A stretch of 64,000 nt of DNA, from NCBI GenBank assembly GCA_014859445.1, contig JACUUC010000006.1:1-64000 (forward strand), written 5' to 3'. A program made the translations under genes and the position numbers. Under the pieces are notes generated by a model. It was not told the origin of the DNA, ran no database searches, and was given only the letters and a program-made list of their open reading frames with translations. Positions 54,660 through 64,000 of the stretch are shown piece by piece (positions within the stretch are counted from its first letter, which is position 1; every line of letters begins with the position of its first letter). Source of the stretch: Bacterioplanes sp. (GTDB lineage Bacteria > Pseudomonadota > Gammaproteobacteria > Pseudomonadales > Oceanobacteraceae).

Positions 54660-57551
54660 TTAAGCAAAGCGACGGACTTCACCATCGCCCTCCACGTTTT
54701 CAACACAACGACCACACAAGGTTGGATGCGCAGCATGCTGCCCGATGTCATCGCTGTGATGCCAGCAGCGCTCACACTTTTCATGCTCTGATGGGAGCAC
54801 CGCAACTCGCAGCGACGCCAGTTCGGTGGCATCGCCACCTTCATCGCTCAACGGATGCAAGTGCACCGCCGAGGTAATCAAGACAAAACGCAATTCATCG
54901 TCCAGTGAAGACAAGGCGTCCAATAACTCAGGTGCCGCATACAAATCAATGACGGCACCCAAGCTGGCACCGATGGTTTTATCATTGCGCGCTTTTTCCA
55001 GAGCGCCGTTCACGGCTTCTTTGACATCCATGATGGTACGCCAGAACGCGTCGTCTTGCTGACGAGCGAGCTGCGGGAAGCCATCATACCACTCGGCCAA
55101 TTGCGCCGACGCTAGGCGTTCGCCTGGCAAACACTGCCAAATCTCTTCCGCCGTAAACGACAAGATAGGCGCAATCCAACGCACCATGGCTTCCACCACG
55201 TGATACAGGGCCGTTTGCGCACTGCGACGCGGTAAACTATCGGCTTTGCAGGTGTACTGACGGTCTTTAATGATGTCGAGATAAAACGCACCCAATTCCG
55301 TCACACAGAAATTCATCAGGGCTTTGGTCAAGCCTTTGAAATCGTACTGCTGATAGTAGGCAATCACACTGCGTTGCAGGGTTTCCGTGTGGGCCACCAT
55401 CCATGCATCCAATGGTAGCAAGTCGGCACCACTGACCAAGTCGGTTTTCGGGTTAAAGCCATTCAAATTGGCCAACAAGAAACGACAGGTATTTCGCACA
55501 CGGCGATAGGCATCGGCATTGCGCTTGAGAATTTCGTCCGAGACCGTCATTTCACTGCTGTAATCGGTGTCGGCCACCCACCAACGCAAAATATCCGCAC
55601 CCAGTTCATTGATCTTTGCTTGTGGTTCAATGGTATTACCCAGCGATTTGGACATCTTTCGTCCTTGCCCATCCACCGTAAAACCATGGGTTAACGCCGT
55701 ATGGTAAGGTGCTTTACCATACGCTGCCACACTGGTCAGTAATGAGCTTTGGAACCAGCCACGGTGTTGATCCGATCCTTCCAAGTACAAATCGGCCGGC
55801 ATGCGCAACTCGTCGCGCTCCGCACACACCGCCGTGTGCGTCACACCCGAATCGAACCACACATCCAGCGTGTCGAGCACCTTGTGGTAGTGTTTTGCAT
55901 CCTCACCCAATAAGGTTTCAGGATCCAAATCAAACCACGCATCAATGCCCTGTTCTTCTACCAATGCGGCGACTTGTTCAATCAAGGACGCACTATTGGG
56001 ATGCAAGGCACTGCTTTCGTTATGAACAAATAACGCAATCGGCACACCCCATGTGCGTTGACGTGAGATACACCAATCAGGGCGGTCGGTCATCATGCTT
56101 TCAATACGCGACTTACCCCAGCTAGGACGCCAGCTGACGTGGTTCTCAACCTGCTCCATCGCCTGCGGCAATAAGCCTGCTTGATTCATGCTGATAAACC
56201 ACTGCGGTGTGGCACGGAAAATGATGGGCGTTTTATGACGCCAGCAGTGCGGATAACTGTGTACGATGTTTTCTTTTTTCAGCAATGCGCCTTTTTCTGC
56301 CAGTAACGCCAGCACACGGAAATTGCCTTTATCGGCCGTACTTAAACCACTCAGTTCTAAGGCATCGAGCGCTGGCGTACTGATAAAGCAACCGTTACCA
56401 CCGACCAACATATCATCGGATTTGACGTCAAAGCGCTTAGACACCACAAAGTCATCCGCACCGTGCATCGGTGCGGTATGCACAGAACCAGTACCCGACT
56501 CCGCCGTCACGTGATCACCGGTAATGATCGGTACCATTTTTGCACGGCCATCCGCCGCTGGCATAAACGGGTGCTGTACTACGAAAGGCGCAGCAGCCTG
56601 TCCATCGAGCTGACCAAAAGCAGCACCTTTCGCGGTAGCAACAACCTCAAAACCGTCTGCGGTAATGCCATAGCGCTGCATCGCATCATTGACCAGATCC
56701 GCCGCGAGCAGAAGAATTTCATCCTGCTCTTTCAGCCATACCAGCGAGTATTCCAGAGTCGGGTGCACAGACACCGCTTCGTTAGCTGGCAGTGTCCATG
56801 GGGTCGTCGTCCAGATAACGATACTGATTGTTTTTGTCGCTAACGATTCATCGGCGGCAAAGGCTTTTAGTAAGGCAGCGGTATCGGCAAAAGCGAATTT
56901 AACATCAATGGCAATGGATTTTTTGTCTTGGTATTCCACTTCCGCTTCCGCCAAGGCGGAACCACAATCGCTGCACCAGTTAACGGGTTTGAAGCCCTTG
57001 TGCAAATGACCGTTGTCGATGATTTTGCCCAACGTACGAATGATGTTGGCTTCAAATTTAAAATCCATGGTTAAGTATGGATTGTCCCAATCACCCAACA
57101 CCATCAAGCGTTTAAAATCGGCACGCTGTCCGTCCACTTGCTCGGCGGCATAGCTGCGGCATTCGCGACGAAACTCGCTGGCGGATACCTTATCGCCAAC
57201 TTTACCGATTTTTTCTTCGACTTTTAATTCAATAGGCAAACCATGGCAATCCCAGCCGGGGACATACGGCGCATCTTTGCCAGACAAGGTTTGCGACTTA
57301 ACGATGATGTCTTTGAGGATTTTATTCACCGCATGGCCAATGTGAATCTTACCATTGGCGTACGGAGGGCCATCGTGCAGAATGAACTGTTCACGTCCTG
57401 CCCGCGCCGCGCGAATTTGTTGGTACAAGCCAATCTCTTCCCAGCGAGCCAACATGTCAGGCTCACGTTTCGCTAAATTGCCGCGCATCGGAAAATCCGT
57501 GTCCGGCAGGTTCAGCGTCGATTTGTATTGGCTTTCTACTTTCTCATTCAT
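54660..57551 (-). CDS. ileS: Isoleucyl-tRNA synthetase IleS
   Basis: This 963-residue class I synthetase has the HIGH motif in [33 protein letters not shown], an editing domain ([14 protein letters not shown] ... [12 protein letters not shown]), KMSKS in [13 protein letters not shown], and a C-terminal zinc site CERCWHH...LCGRCVENV. It is slightly longer than the E. coli enzyme (about 938). The C-terminal zinc finger and overall form match the bacterial ileS1 type, which is usually mupirocin-sensitive. It lies between ribF and lspA. Confidence 0.97.
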   Translation of the reverse strand: MNEKVESQYKSTLNLPDTDFPMRGNLAKREPDMLARWEEIGLYQQIRAARAGREQFILHDGPPYANGKIHIGHAVNKILKDIIVKSQTLSGKDAPYVPGWDCHGLPIELKVEEKIGKVGDKVSASEFRRECRSYAAEQVDGQRADFKRLMVLGDWDNPYLTMDFKFEANIIRTLGKIIDNGHLHKGFKPVNWCSDCGSALAEAEVEYQDKKSIAIDVKFAFADTAALLKAFAADESLATKTISIVIWTTTPWTLPANEAVSVHPTLEYSLVWLKEQDEILLLAADLVNDAMQRYGITADGFEVVATAKGAAFGQLDGQAAAPFVVQHPFMPAADGRAKMVPIITGDHVTAESGTGSVHTAPMHGADDFVVSKRFDVKSDDMLVGGNGCFISTPALDALELSGLSTADKGNFRVLALLAEKGALLKKENIVHSYPHCWRHKTPIIFRATPQWFISMNQAGLLPQAMEQVENHVSWRPSWGKSRIESMMTDRPDWCISRQRTWGVPIALFVHNESSALHPNSASLIEQVAALVEEQGIDAWFDLDPETLLGEDAKHYHKVLDTLDVWFDSGVTHTAVCAERDELRMPADLYLEGSDQHRGWFQSSLLTSVAAYGKAPYHTALTHGFTVDGQGRKMSKSLGNTIEPQAKINELGADILRWWVADTDYSSEMTVSDEILKRNADAYRRVRNTCRFLLANLNGFNPKTDLVSGADLLPLDAWMVAHTETLQRSVIAYYQQYDFKGLTKALMNFCVTELGAFYLDIIKDRQYTCKADSLPRRSAQTALYHVVEAMVRWIAPILSFTAEEIWQCLPGERLASAQLAEWYDGFPQLARQQDDAFWRTIMDVKEAVNGALEKARNDKTIGASLGAVIDLYAAPELLDALSSLDDELRFVLITSAVHLHPLSDEGGDATELASLRVAVLPSEHEKCERCWHHSDDIGQHAAHPTLCGRCVENVEGDGEVRRFA

Positions 57552-57584
57552 ATTGGCGTCACTTTTTGAAAGACGAATTGCGAT

Positions 57585-58526
57585 TCAATTTACTAAGGCT
57601 GAAAAATACTGCTGGGCAGTGTGCTTATCGTGTTCGATGGCCGCACTCAGCTCGGTGAAATCATGAAATTTTTTCTCATCACGAATTTTATGTAAAAATT
57701 CGACGGTTAAATGCTGGCGATACAAATCACCATTAAAATCCAACACATGCACTTCTAGTGACGGTTCCGGTGTGCCACTGACCGTTGGCTTCACACCCAC
57801 ATTCGCCACACCGTGATAACACGTACCACGTTCTTCATGCACAACCGAGACCGCATACACACCCGTCAAAGGCAAAGCACGGCGTTTTACCATCACATTG
57901 GCGGTCGGCGTGTTGAGTGTGCGTCCCAGTTGGCGACCGTAAGCAATACGTCCCGACATGCGATAAGGCCGCCCCAGCAAATGCGCTACACGCGCTAAGT
58001 TATTACTGGCTAACTCGCTGCGTACGCGGGTACTGCTAATGCGTTCGCTGTCCCATTCATGCGTCGGGGTATCTTGCACCTCGAACTGATGACGCTGTCC
58101 TGCGGCCACTAACGCCGCATAATCACCGCGACGATCACAACCGAAGCGAAAATCATCACCCACAATCAAGTGCTGCACTTTAAGCGCATTCACCAGAATG
58201 TGCTCAATAAAGTCATCGGCCGACATGGAGCGTAATGCCTGATTAAACGGCAAGCACAAGACATAATCGACACCTTGCTGCCGTAAGTCGTCGATTTTCT
58301 CACGCATGTTGGCCAATCGCGGCGGCGCCGCTTCCGGCGCAAAAAACTCACGCGGCTGTGGTTCAAACAACATCACCAACGTGGGTGCCGACAAACGCTG
58401 AGCCTGAGCACGTAACGTTTGCAAAATGGCTTGATGCCCCAAATGAACACCGTCAAAATTCCCGATGGTTGCTACACAACCAGAGAATGATGTTGGTACA
58501 TTGTGCAAACCACGCAAAACGCGCAT
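57585..58526 (-). CDS. ribF: Bifunctional riboflavin kinase/FAD synthetase RibF
   Basis: RibF turns riboflavin into FMN and FAD. The N-terminal nucleotidyltransferase domain has VATIGNFDGVHLGHQAIL and VGDDFRFGCDRRGD; the C-terminal kinase domain has GRPYRMSGRIAYGRQLGRTLNTPTAN and VANVGVKPTV. Its 313 residues are standard. It sits 33 bases upstream of ileS on the same strand. Confidence 0.96.
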   Translation of the reverse strand: MRVLRGLHNVPTSFSGCVATIGNFDGVHLGHQAILQTLRAQAQRLSAPTLVMLFEPQPREFFAPEAAPPRLANMREKIDDLRQQGVDYVLCLPFNQALRSMSADDFIEHILVNALKVQHLIVGDDFRFGCDRRGDYAALVAAGQRHQFEVQDTPTHEWDSERISSTRVRSELASNNLARVAHLLGRPYRMSGRIAYGRQLGRTLNTPTANVMVKRRALPLTGVYAVSVVHEERGTCYHGVANVGVKPTVSGTPEPSLEVHVLDFNGDLYRQHLTVEFLHKIRDEKKFHDFTELSAAIEHDKHTAQQYFSALVN

Positions 58527-58599
58527 GAGACCGTATCCCGTAAATAAAGGGCTGAATTATAGCCAACTGCAAGCGGCAGTAACAGCTTTCACCACCCGA

Positions 58600-60210
58600 T
58601 CAAAATAAAGAGCCGCGCAAATGACGCATGCGCAAGCCTGCGAGCAACAACACCAGTGCATACGTCACACCACCGGCAACGACCAACAGCGCCATCCAAC
58701 TTGCACGAACACCGGCACTGGCTTCCAACCATTGACCGGCGTCACCCATCAACCACCACAAAACAACCGTCATAACCGTATTGGCGGCCATCATTTTCAT
58801 GAAAAAAGACAACCAGCCGGACTGAGCTTGGTAAATGCCCGTTTTGCGCAAACCCCGATACAACCAATACGCATTGAAATACGCGGCCAGGGTCGTGGCT
58901 AAGGCCAACCCGACGTGCTGCAACGGCATCACCAACGCCAAGTTCAGCACCATGTTGACCACCATGGCCTGTATACCAATTTTCACTGGTGTTTTGATGT
59001 CTTGACGCGCGTAATAACCCGGAGCCAACACTTTAATCAACATAAAGGCGGCGATGCCACTGGCATAGGCTTGCAAACTCATGCTCATTTGCAGCACGTC
59101 GTAGCGCGTCATTTCACCGTAAAAGAAAATGGTGGCCATCAGCGGGGTCGCCAACATGACCAAGGCCAAAGCCGCAGGAAAGGCAATCAACAACACCATA
59201 CGCACCGCCCAATCCAAGGTACGGGCAAACTCGGTGGTGTTGTTTTGCGCATGGCGTTGTGACAAGGCCGGTAAAATCACCACGCCGATGGCAATGGCGA
59301 AAATACCCAATGGCAAGTTACTCAACCGATCCGAATAATACAGCCAGCTGACACTGCCACTTTCCAGAAAAGACGCCAACAAGGTATCGAGCAGTAAATT
59401 GATCTGGCTAACCGACACACCAAACAGCGCTGGGATCATCAAGCCACCAATGCGTTTGACGCCTTCATCACGTGGTTGCCACTGCGGCCTTACCAACAAC
59501 CCCAAACGAGCCACAAAAGGCAACTGAAAAAGCAGCTGAATCAATCCCGCAAAAAACACACCCCACGCCAAAGCATACAAAGGCTGATCAAACCAGGGCG
59601 TAACAAACACCGCGGCAACAATCAGACAAATATTCAAGAGTACCGGTGTGAATGCCGGAACAGCAAAGCGGCCGTAACTGTTCAAAATACTGCTGGCAAA
59701 AGCCGCTAATGAAATGAACAACAAATACGGAAAGGTAATGCGTAGCAAGTCGGCGGTCAGGGCAAATTTCTCAGGATCGGTACGAAAACCTGGCGCAAAA
59801 ATCCACGGTAACGCATCGGCAAAGAGCAGCGCCAACACGGTCACGGCCAACAGCGCCAACCCCAACGCACCCGACACTCGAGCAATCAACAGCCTCACAT
59901 CATCAAGCGTTCGTTGCGTTCGGTATTCGCTCAACACGGGAACAAAGGCCACCGAAAAAGCGCCTTCGGCAAACAAACGCCGAAAGAAATTCGGGATTTT
60001 GAATGCCACGAAAAACGCATCGGCACGCGAACCAAAGTAATGAGCAATCACCACGTCGCGCACCAAACCCAGAATGCGACTGAGCAAGGTCATGATACTG
60101 ACGATCGACGATGACCGCAGCAAGCTGGGTGTTGGCGACGACTGAGTAGACCGTTCTGGTGTCGGTGACTCAGGTGTCGGTGGTTCTGGTGGCGCGCTGG
60201 ATGTACTCAT
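58600..60210 (-). CDS. murJ: Lipid II flippase MurJ
   Basis: MurJ flips lipid II across the inner membrane for peptidoglycan synthesis. The protein has about 14 membrane helices and the family N-terminus SSSIVSIMTLLSRILGLVRDVVIAHYFG, followed by FFRRLFAEGAFSVAFVPVLSEYR. I use the ATG at 60210 over a TTG at 60216. It gives a Pro-, Thr- and Ser-rich extension of about 30 residues (PEPPTPESPTPERS and similar) before the first helix, which most MurJ proteins lack. It is the first gene after rpsT on the strand, 114 bases beyond the rpsT terminator region. Confidence 0.94.
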   Translation of the reverse strand: MSTSSAPPEPPTPESPTPERSTQSSPTPSLLRSSSIVSIMTLLSRILGLVRDVVIAHYFGSRADAFFVAFKIPNFFRRLFAEGAFSVAFVPVLSEYRTQRTLDDVRLLIARVSGALGLALLAVTVLALLFADALPWIFAPGFRTDPEKFALTADLLRITFPYLLFISLAAFASSILNSYGRFAVPAFTPVLLNICLIVAAVFVTPWFDQPLYALAWGVFFAGLIQLLFQLPFVARLGLLVRPQWQPRDEGVKRIGGLMIPALFGVSVSQINLLLDTLLASFLESGSVSWLYYSDRLSNLPLGIFAIAIGVVILPALSQRHAQNNTTEFARTLDWAVRMVLLIAFPAALALVMLATPLMATIFFYGEMTRYDVLQMSMSLQAYASGIAAFMLIKVLAPGYYARQDIKTPVKIGIQAMVVNMVLNLALVMPLQHVGLALATTLAAYFNAYWLYRGLRKTGIYQAQSGWLSFFMKMMAANTVMTVVLWWLMGDAGQWLEASAGVRASWMALLVVAGGVTYALVLLLAGLRMRHLRGSLF

Positions 60211-60291
60211 CAACAATTCTCAAAGAGAAGGACAAATCCTATCAAACATTCCCCTCAAACGATGCCTTTCGTGCGCACATCGTCAGAAACA

Positions 60292-60317
60292 AAAAAACCC
60301 GCCGTAGCGGGTTTTTT
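60292..60317 (-). terminator. Rho-independent terminator after rpsT
   Basis: CCCGC and GCGGG with flanking A/T runs form an 11-bp stem around the 4-base loop CGTA (minus strand TACG); read on the minus strand a T-tract follows. It lies 14 bases past the rpsT stop and separates rpsT from murJ. Confidence 0.88.
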
Positions 60318-60330
60318 CTCGAACTGAAAA

Positions 60331-60597
60331 TTAACCTTTCAGTGCGAATACCTTAGCATTAAGACGACTCTTGATGCGACCGGCCGTATTCTTATGCAGA
60401 ATACCTTTGTTCACCATCTTGTCGATGTAAGGCTGTGATTTTGTAAACGCAGCTTGAGCTTGCTCATAATCACCTGCAACAACAGCGGATTTTACTTTCT
60501 TAATGTAAGTACGCACCATTGAACGCAAAGCGACAGTACGAGCACGACGCTTGATGGCCTGACGGGCGCGTTTACGAGAACCAGCAGAATTTGCCAC
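60331..60597 (-). CDS. rpsT: 30S ribosomal protein S20
   Basis: This 88-residue basic protein binds 16S rRNA early in small-subunit assembly. It has ANSAGSRKRARQAIKRRAR and the closing KNTAGRIKSRLNAKV typical of S20. Translation begins at GTG (60597) with GGAG 6 bases upstream; E. coli rpsT also uses a non-ATG start, which matters for its autoregulation. It has its own promoter and terminator and is a monocistronic unit. Confidence 0.97.
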   Translation of the reverse strand: MANSAGSRKRARQAIKRRARTVALRSMVRTYIKKVKSAVVAGDYEQAQAAFTKSQPYIDKMVNKGILHKNTAGRIKSRLNAKVFALKG

Positions 60598-60635
60598 AGT
60601 CGGCTCCTCAAAATTGGTTGATCAGTCAAATAATA

Positions 60636-60664
60636 GGGTCGAGATTATCCAGAGTTCTCGACCC
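60636..60664. repeat. Perfect inverted repeat within the rpsT promoter
   Basis: GGGTCGAGA and TCTCGACCC form a perfect 9-bp inverted repeat around 11 bases. On the minus strand it lies 17 bases after the kdsA stop and is followed by TATTATTT, so it could be the kdsA terminator. It also spans the spacer and -10 of the rpsT promoter, so it could instead be an operator. Confidence 0.6.
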
Positions 60665-60672
60665 AGTGTCAA
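60644..60672 (-). promoter_or_regulatory. Strong sigma-70 promoter for rpsT
   Basis: On the minus strand a perfect TTGACA (60672-60667), a 17-base spacer and GATAAT (60649-60644) form a near-ideal promoter. Transcription would start near 60637, leaving a leader of about 40 bases. The -35 lies before the end of the short gap after kdsA. Confidence 0.8.
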
Positions 60673-60681
60673 CAGCTGATA

Positions 60682-61551
<870 letters not shown>

Positions 61552-61569
61552 CTATCGACAAAACGGGCG

Positions 61570-62709
61570 TTACAAAACCACCAAGTTATCGCGATGAATC
61601 ATTTCTGGCTCGGCAACAACACCCAGCAATTGCTCTAATTCGCGCGTTGGCGTACGCACTATTTTTTGCGCATCGCGCACATTGTAATTCACCAAGCCCT
61701 TGGCAATTGCATGACCTTGCTGATCCTTACACACCACCAATTGACCCCGTTCAAAACGACCGGATGCAGACAATACGCCAATTGGCAGCAAACTGCGACC
61801 TCCTTGACGCAACGCCTGTACCGCGCCGTCATCCAAAATCAGCTCACCCTGACTTTGCAAATGCCCCGCTAGCCACTGTTTACGGGCCGCTTCTGGCTCA
61901 CGATCCGCCAACAACAGCGTGCCCAACACTTCACCAGCGCGCAATCGAGTCAATACATTATCAACACGACCACCGACAATGATGGTATCCGCCCCTGAAC
62001 GAGCGGCCAGCGTAGCTGCACGTACTTTCGTCACCATGCCGCCACGCCCCAACGCCCCACCGCCGCCAGCCATTTCAGCAAAGCGCGCATCGGAGGCTTG
62101 CCCCTGATGAATTAACTCAGCGTCGGCATGATGACGGGGATCGGCGGTAAACAATCCTTGCTGATCGGTTAAAATCACCAGCACATCCGCTTCAACCAAG
62201 TTAGCGACCAACGCGCCTAAGGTGTCGTTGTCACCAAAGCAAATCTCGTCGGTGACGACGGTGTCGTTTTCATTGATAACAGGCACCACACCCAATGCCA
62301 ATAACGTGCGAAGGGTGCTGCGAGCATTCAAATAACGCTTGCGGTCACTTAAGTCATCGTGAGTCAGCAACACCTGAGCCGTGGTGCGCTGATGCCGCAT
62401 AAACGCGGTTTCATAGGCCTGTACCAGCCCCATCTGACCCACTGCAGCAGCGGCCTGCAACTGATGAACCTCATCCGGACGACGAGACCAACCCAACCGC
62501 GTCATTCCTTCCGCCACTGAACCGGAGGACACCAGTACGACCTCGTGTCCCTGCGTCAGTAAATCGGCAATCTGGTCAACCCAGCTTTGCATGCCATCAC
62601 GATTCAAACCGCGACCATCGTTGGTTAATAACGCACTGCCAATCTTGATGACCCAGCGCTTCTGACCAACCAGTTTACGCCGAGTTTGTTGCCATTCCGC
62701 CATACTCAT
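61570..62709 (-). CDS. proB: Glutamate 5-kinase ProB
   Basis: ProB phosphorylates glutamate in proline synthesis. The amino-acid kinase domain has [51 protein letters not shown] and [10 protein letters not shown]; a C-terminal PUA domain follows (from about residue 285, GRSLLPIGV). Its 379 residues are standard. Start codons at 62709 and 62703 are both possible. It follows obgE after 6 bases, the conserved obgE-proB pair. Confidence 0.96.
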   Translation of the reverse strand: MSMAEWQQTRRKLVGQKRWVIKIGSALLTNDGRGLNRDGMQSWVDQIADLLTQGHEVVLVSSGSVAEGMTRLGWSRRPDEVHQLQAAAAVGQMGLVQAYETAFMRHQRTTAQVLLTHDDLSDRKRYLNARSTLRTLLALGVVPVINENDTVVTDEICFGDNDTLGALVANLVEADVLVILTDQQGLFTADPRHHADAELIHQGQASDARFAEMAGGGGALGRGGMVTKVRAATLAARSGADTIIVGGRVDNVLTRLRAGEVLGTLLLADREPEAARKQWLAGHLQSQGELILDDGAVQALRQGGRSLLPIGVLSASGRFERGQLVVCKDQQGHAIAKGLVNYNVRDAQKIVRTPTRELEQLLGVVAEPEMIHRDNLVVL

Positions 62710-62715
62710 GGATGC

Positions 62716-63927
<1,212 letters not shown>

Positions 63928-63935
63928 TTATTGCA

Positions 63936-63979
63936 AACAAAAACGCCCCGACTGCAAAGTATTCTTTGTAGTCGGGGCG
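63936..63979 (-). terminator. Rho-independent terminator upstream of obgE (end of an rplU-rpmA-like unit)
   Basis: A 16-bp stem (CGCCCCGACTGCAAAG with one G-T wobble) around the 4-base loop TATT is followed, on the minus strand, by TTTTTGTT. It lies about 20 bases before the obgE start, so it ends a transcript coming from the right edge, presumably the ribosomal genes that usually precede obgE. Confidence 0.85.
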
Positions 63980-64000
63980 CTGTCGTTGAACCAGTGTCTA

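Overview
The window is a chromosomal segment of a gammaproteobacterium, most likely of the Pseudomonadales/Oceanospirillales type. Three kinds of evidence point there. Gene orders known from Pseudomonas are recognisable: prmA-dusB-fis-purH-purD-retS, and bamD-pilS-pilR-minor pilins-ispH-fkpB-lspA-ileS-ribF-murJ-rpsT-proB-obgE. The lapD/lapG and type IV pilus genes fit the same group. Base composition is near 50% G+C, with two AT-rich exceptions. The genus cannot be fixed from the sequence alone. No tRNA, rRNA, CRISPR array, insertion sequence or prophage was seen, so this is mostly core genome with local rearrangements.

Layout. 1-2,000: an AT-rich lipoprotein cut by the left edge and a membrane-anchored serine hydrolase. 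2,070-10,260: late cobalamin assembly and uptake (btuF-cobD-cbiB on minus, cobQ on plus, cobU-cobT-cobC-cobS on minus) around a single-domain globin. 10,300-13,060: a PilZ protein, a ROK sugar kinase and ampD-ampE. 12,990-17,460: lapD-lapG on minus, divergent from a response-regulator diguanylate cyclase, forming a cyclic-di-GMP adhesion module. 17,500-27,030: aroQ, prmA, a DUF3426 protein, dusB-fis, purH, purD and a RetS-like hybrid kinase. 27,020-34,080: an AAA+ ATPase, coq7, ilvIH with a long leader, a DUF4124 protein, pgeF and rluD. 34,190-39,620: bamD, nadE, pilS and a PilR-like regulator. 39,700-52,610: two sets of type IV minor pilin and PilY1 genes. 52,730-63,920: a minus-strand housekeeping block from obgE to ispH.

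How the genes work together. Much of the window concerns surface attachment. PilS/PilR sits before two PilV/W/X/PilY1 sets, the putative tip complexes of type IV pili. LapD/LapG would control a cell-surface adhesin through cyclic-di-GMP, made in part by the adjacent cyclase and sensed also by the PilZ protein. The RetS-like protein would feed into a Gac-type lifestyle switch.

The strongest oddities are as follows. The PilR-like protein keeps its receiver and Fis-type helix-turn-helix but lacks the GAFTGA loop and has lost Walker B, arginine-finger and sensor II residues, so it probably cannot activate sigma-54. The minor pilin/PilY1 genes are duplicated and shuffled, and the first PilY1 carries an AT-rich, probably recombinant von Willebrand factor A domain. 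The RetS-like protein has a degenerate ATP-binding domain. ampE and lapD overlap tail to tail by 72 bp. accBC is absent between aroQ and prmA. The ilvI leader is long and structured. A perfect inverted repeat lies inside the rpsT promoter.
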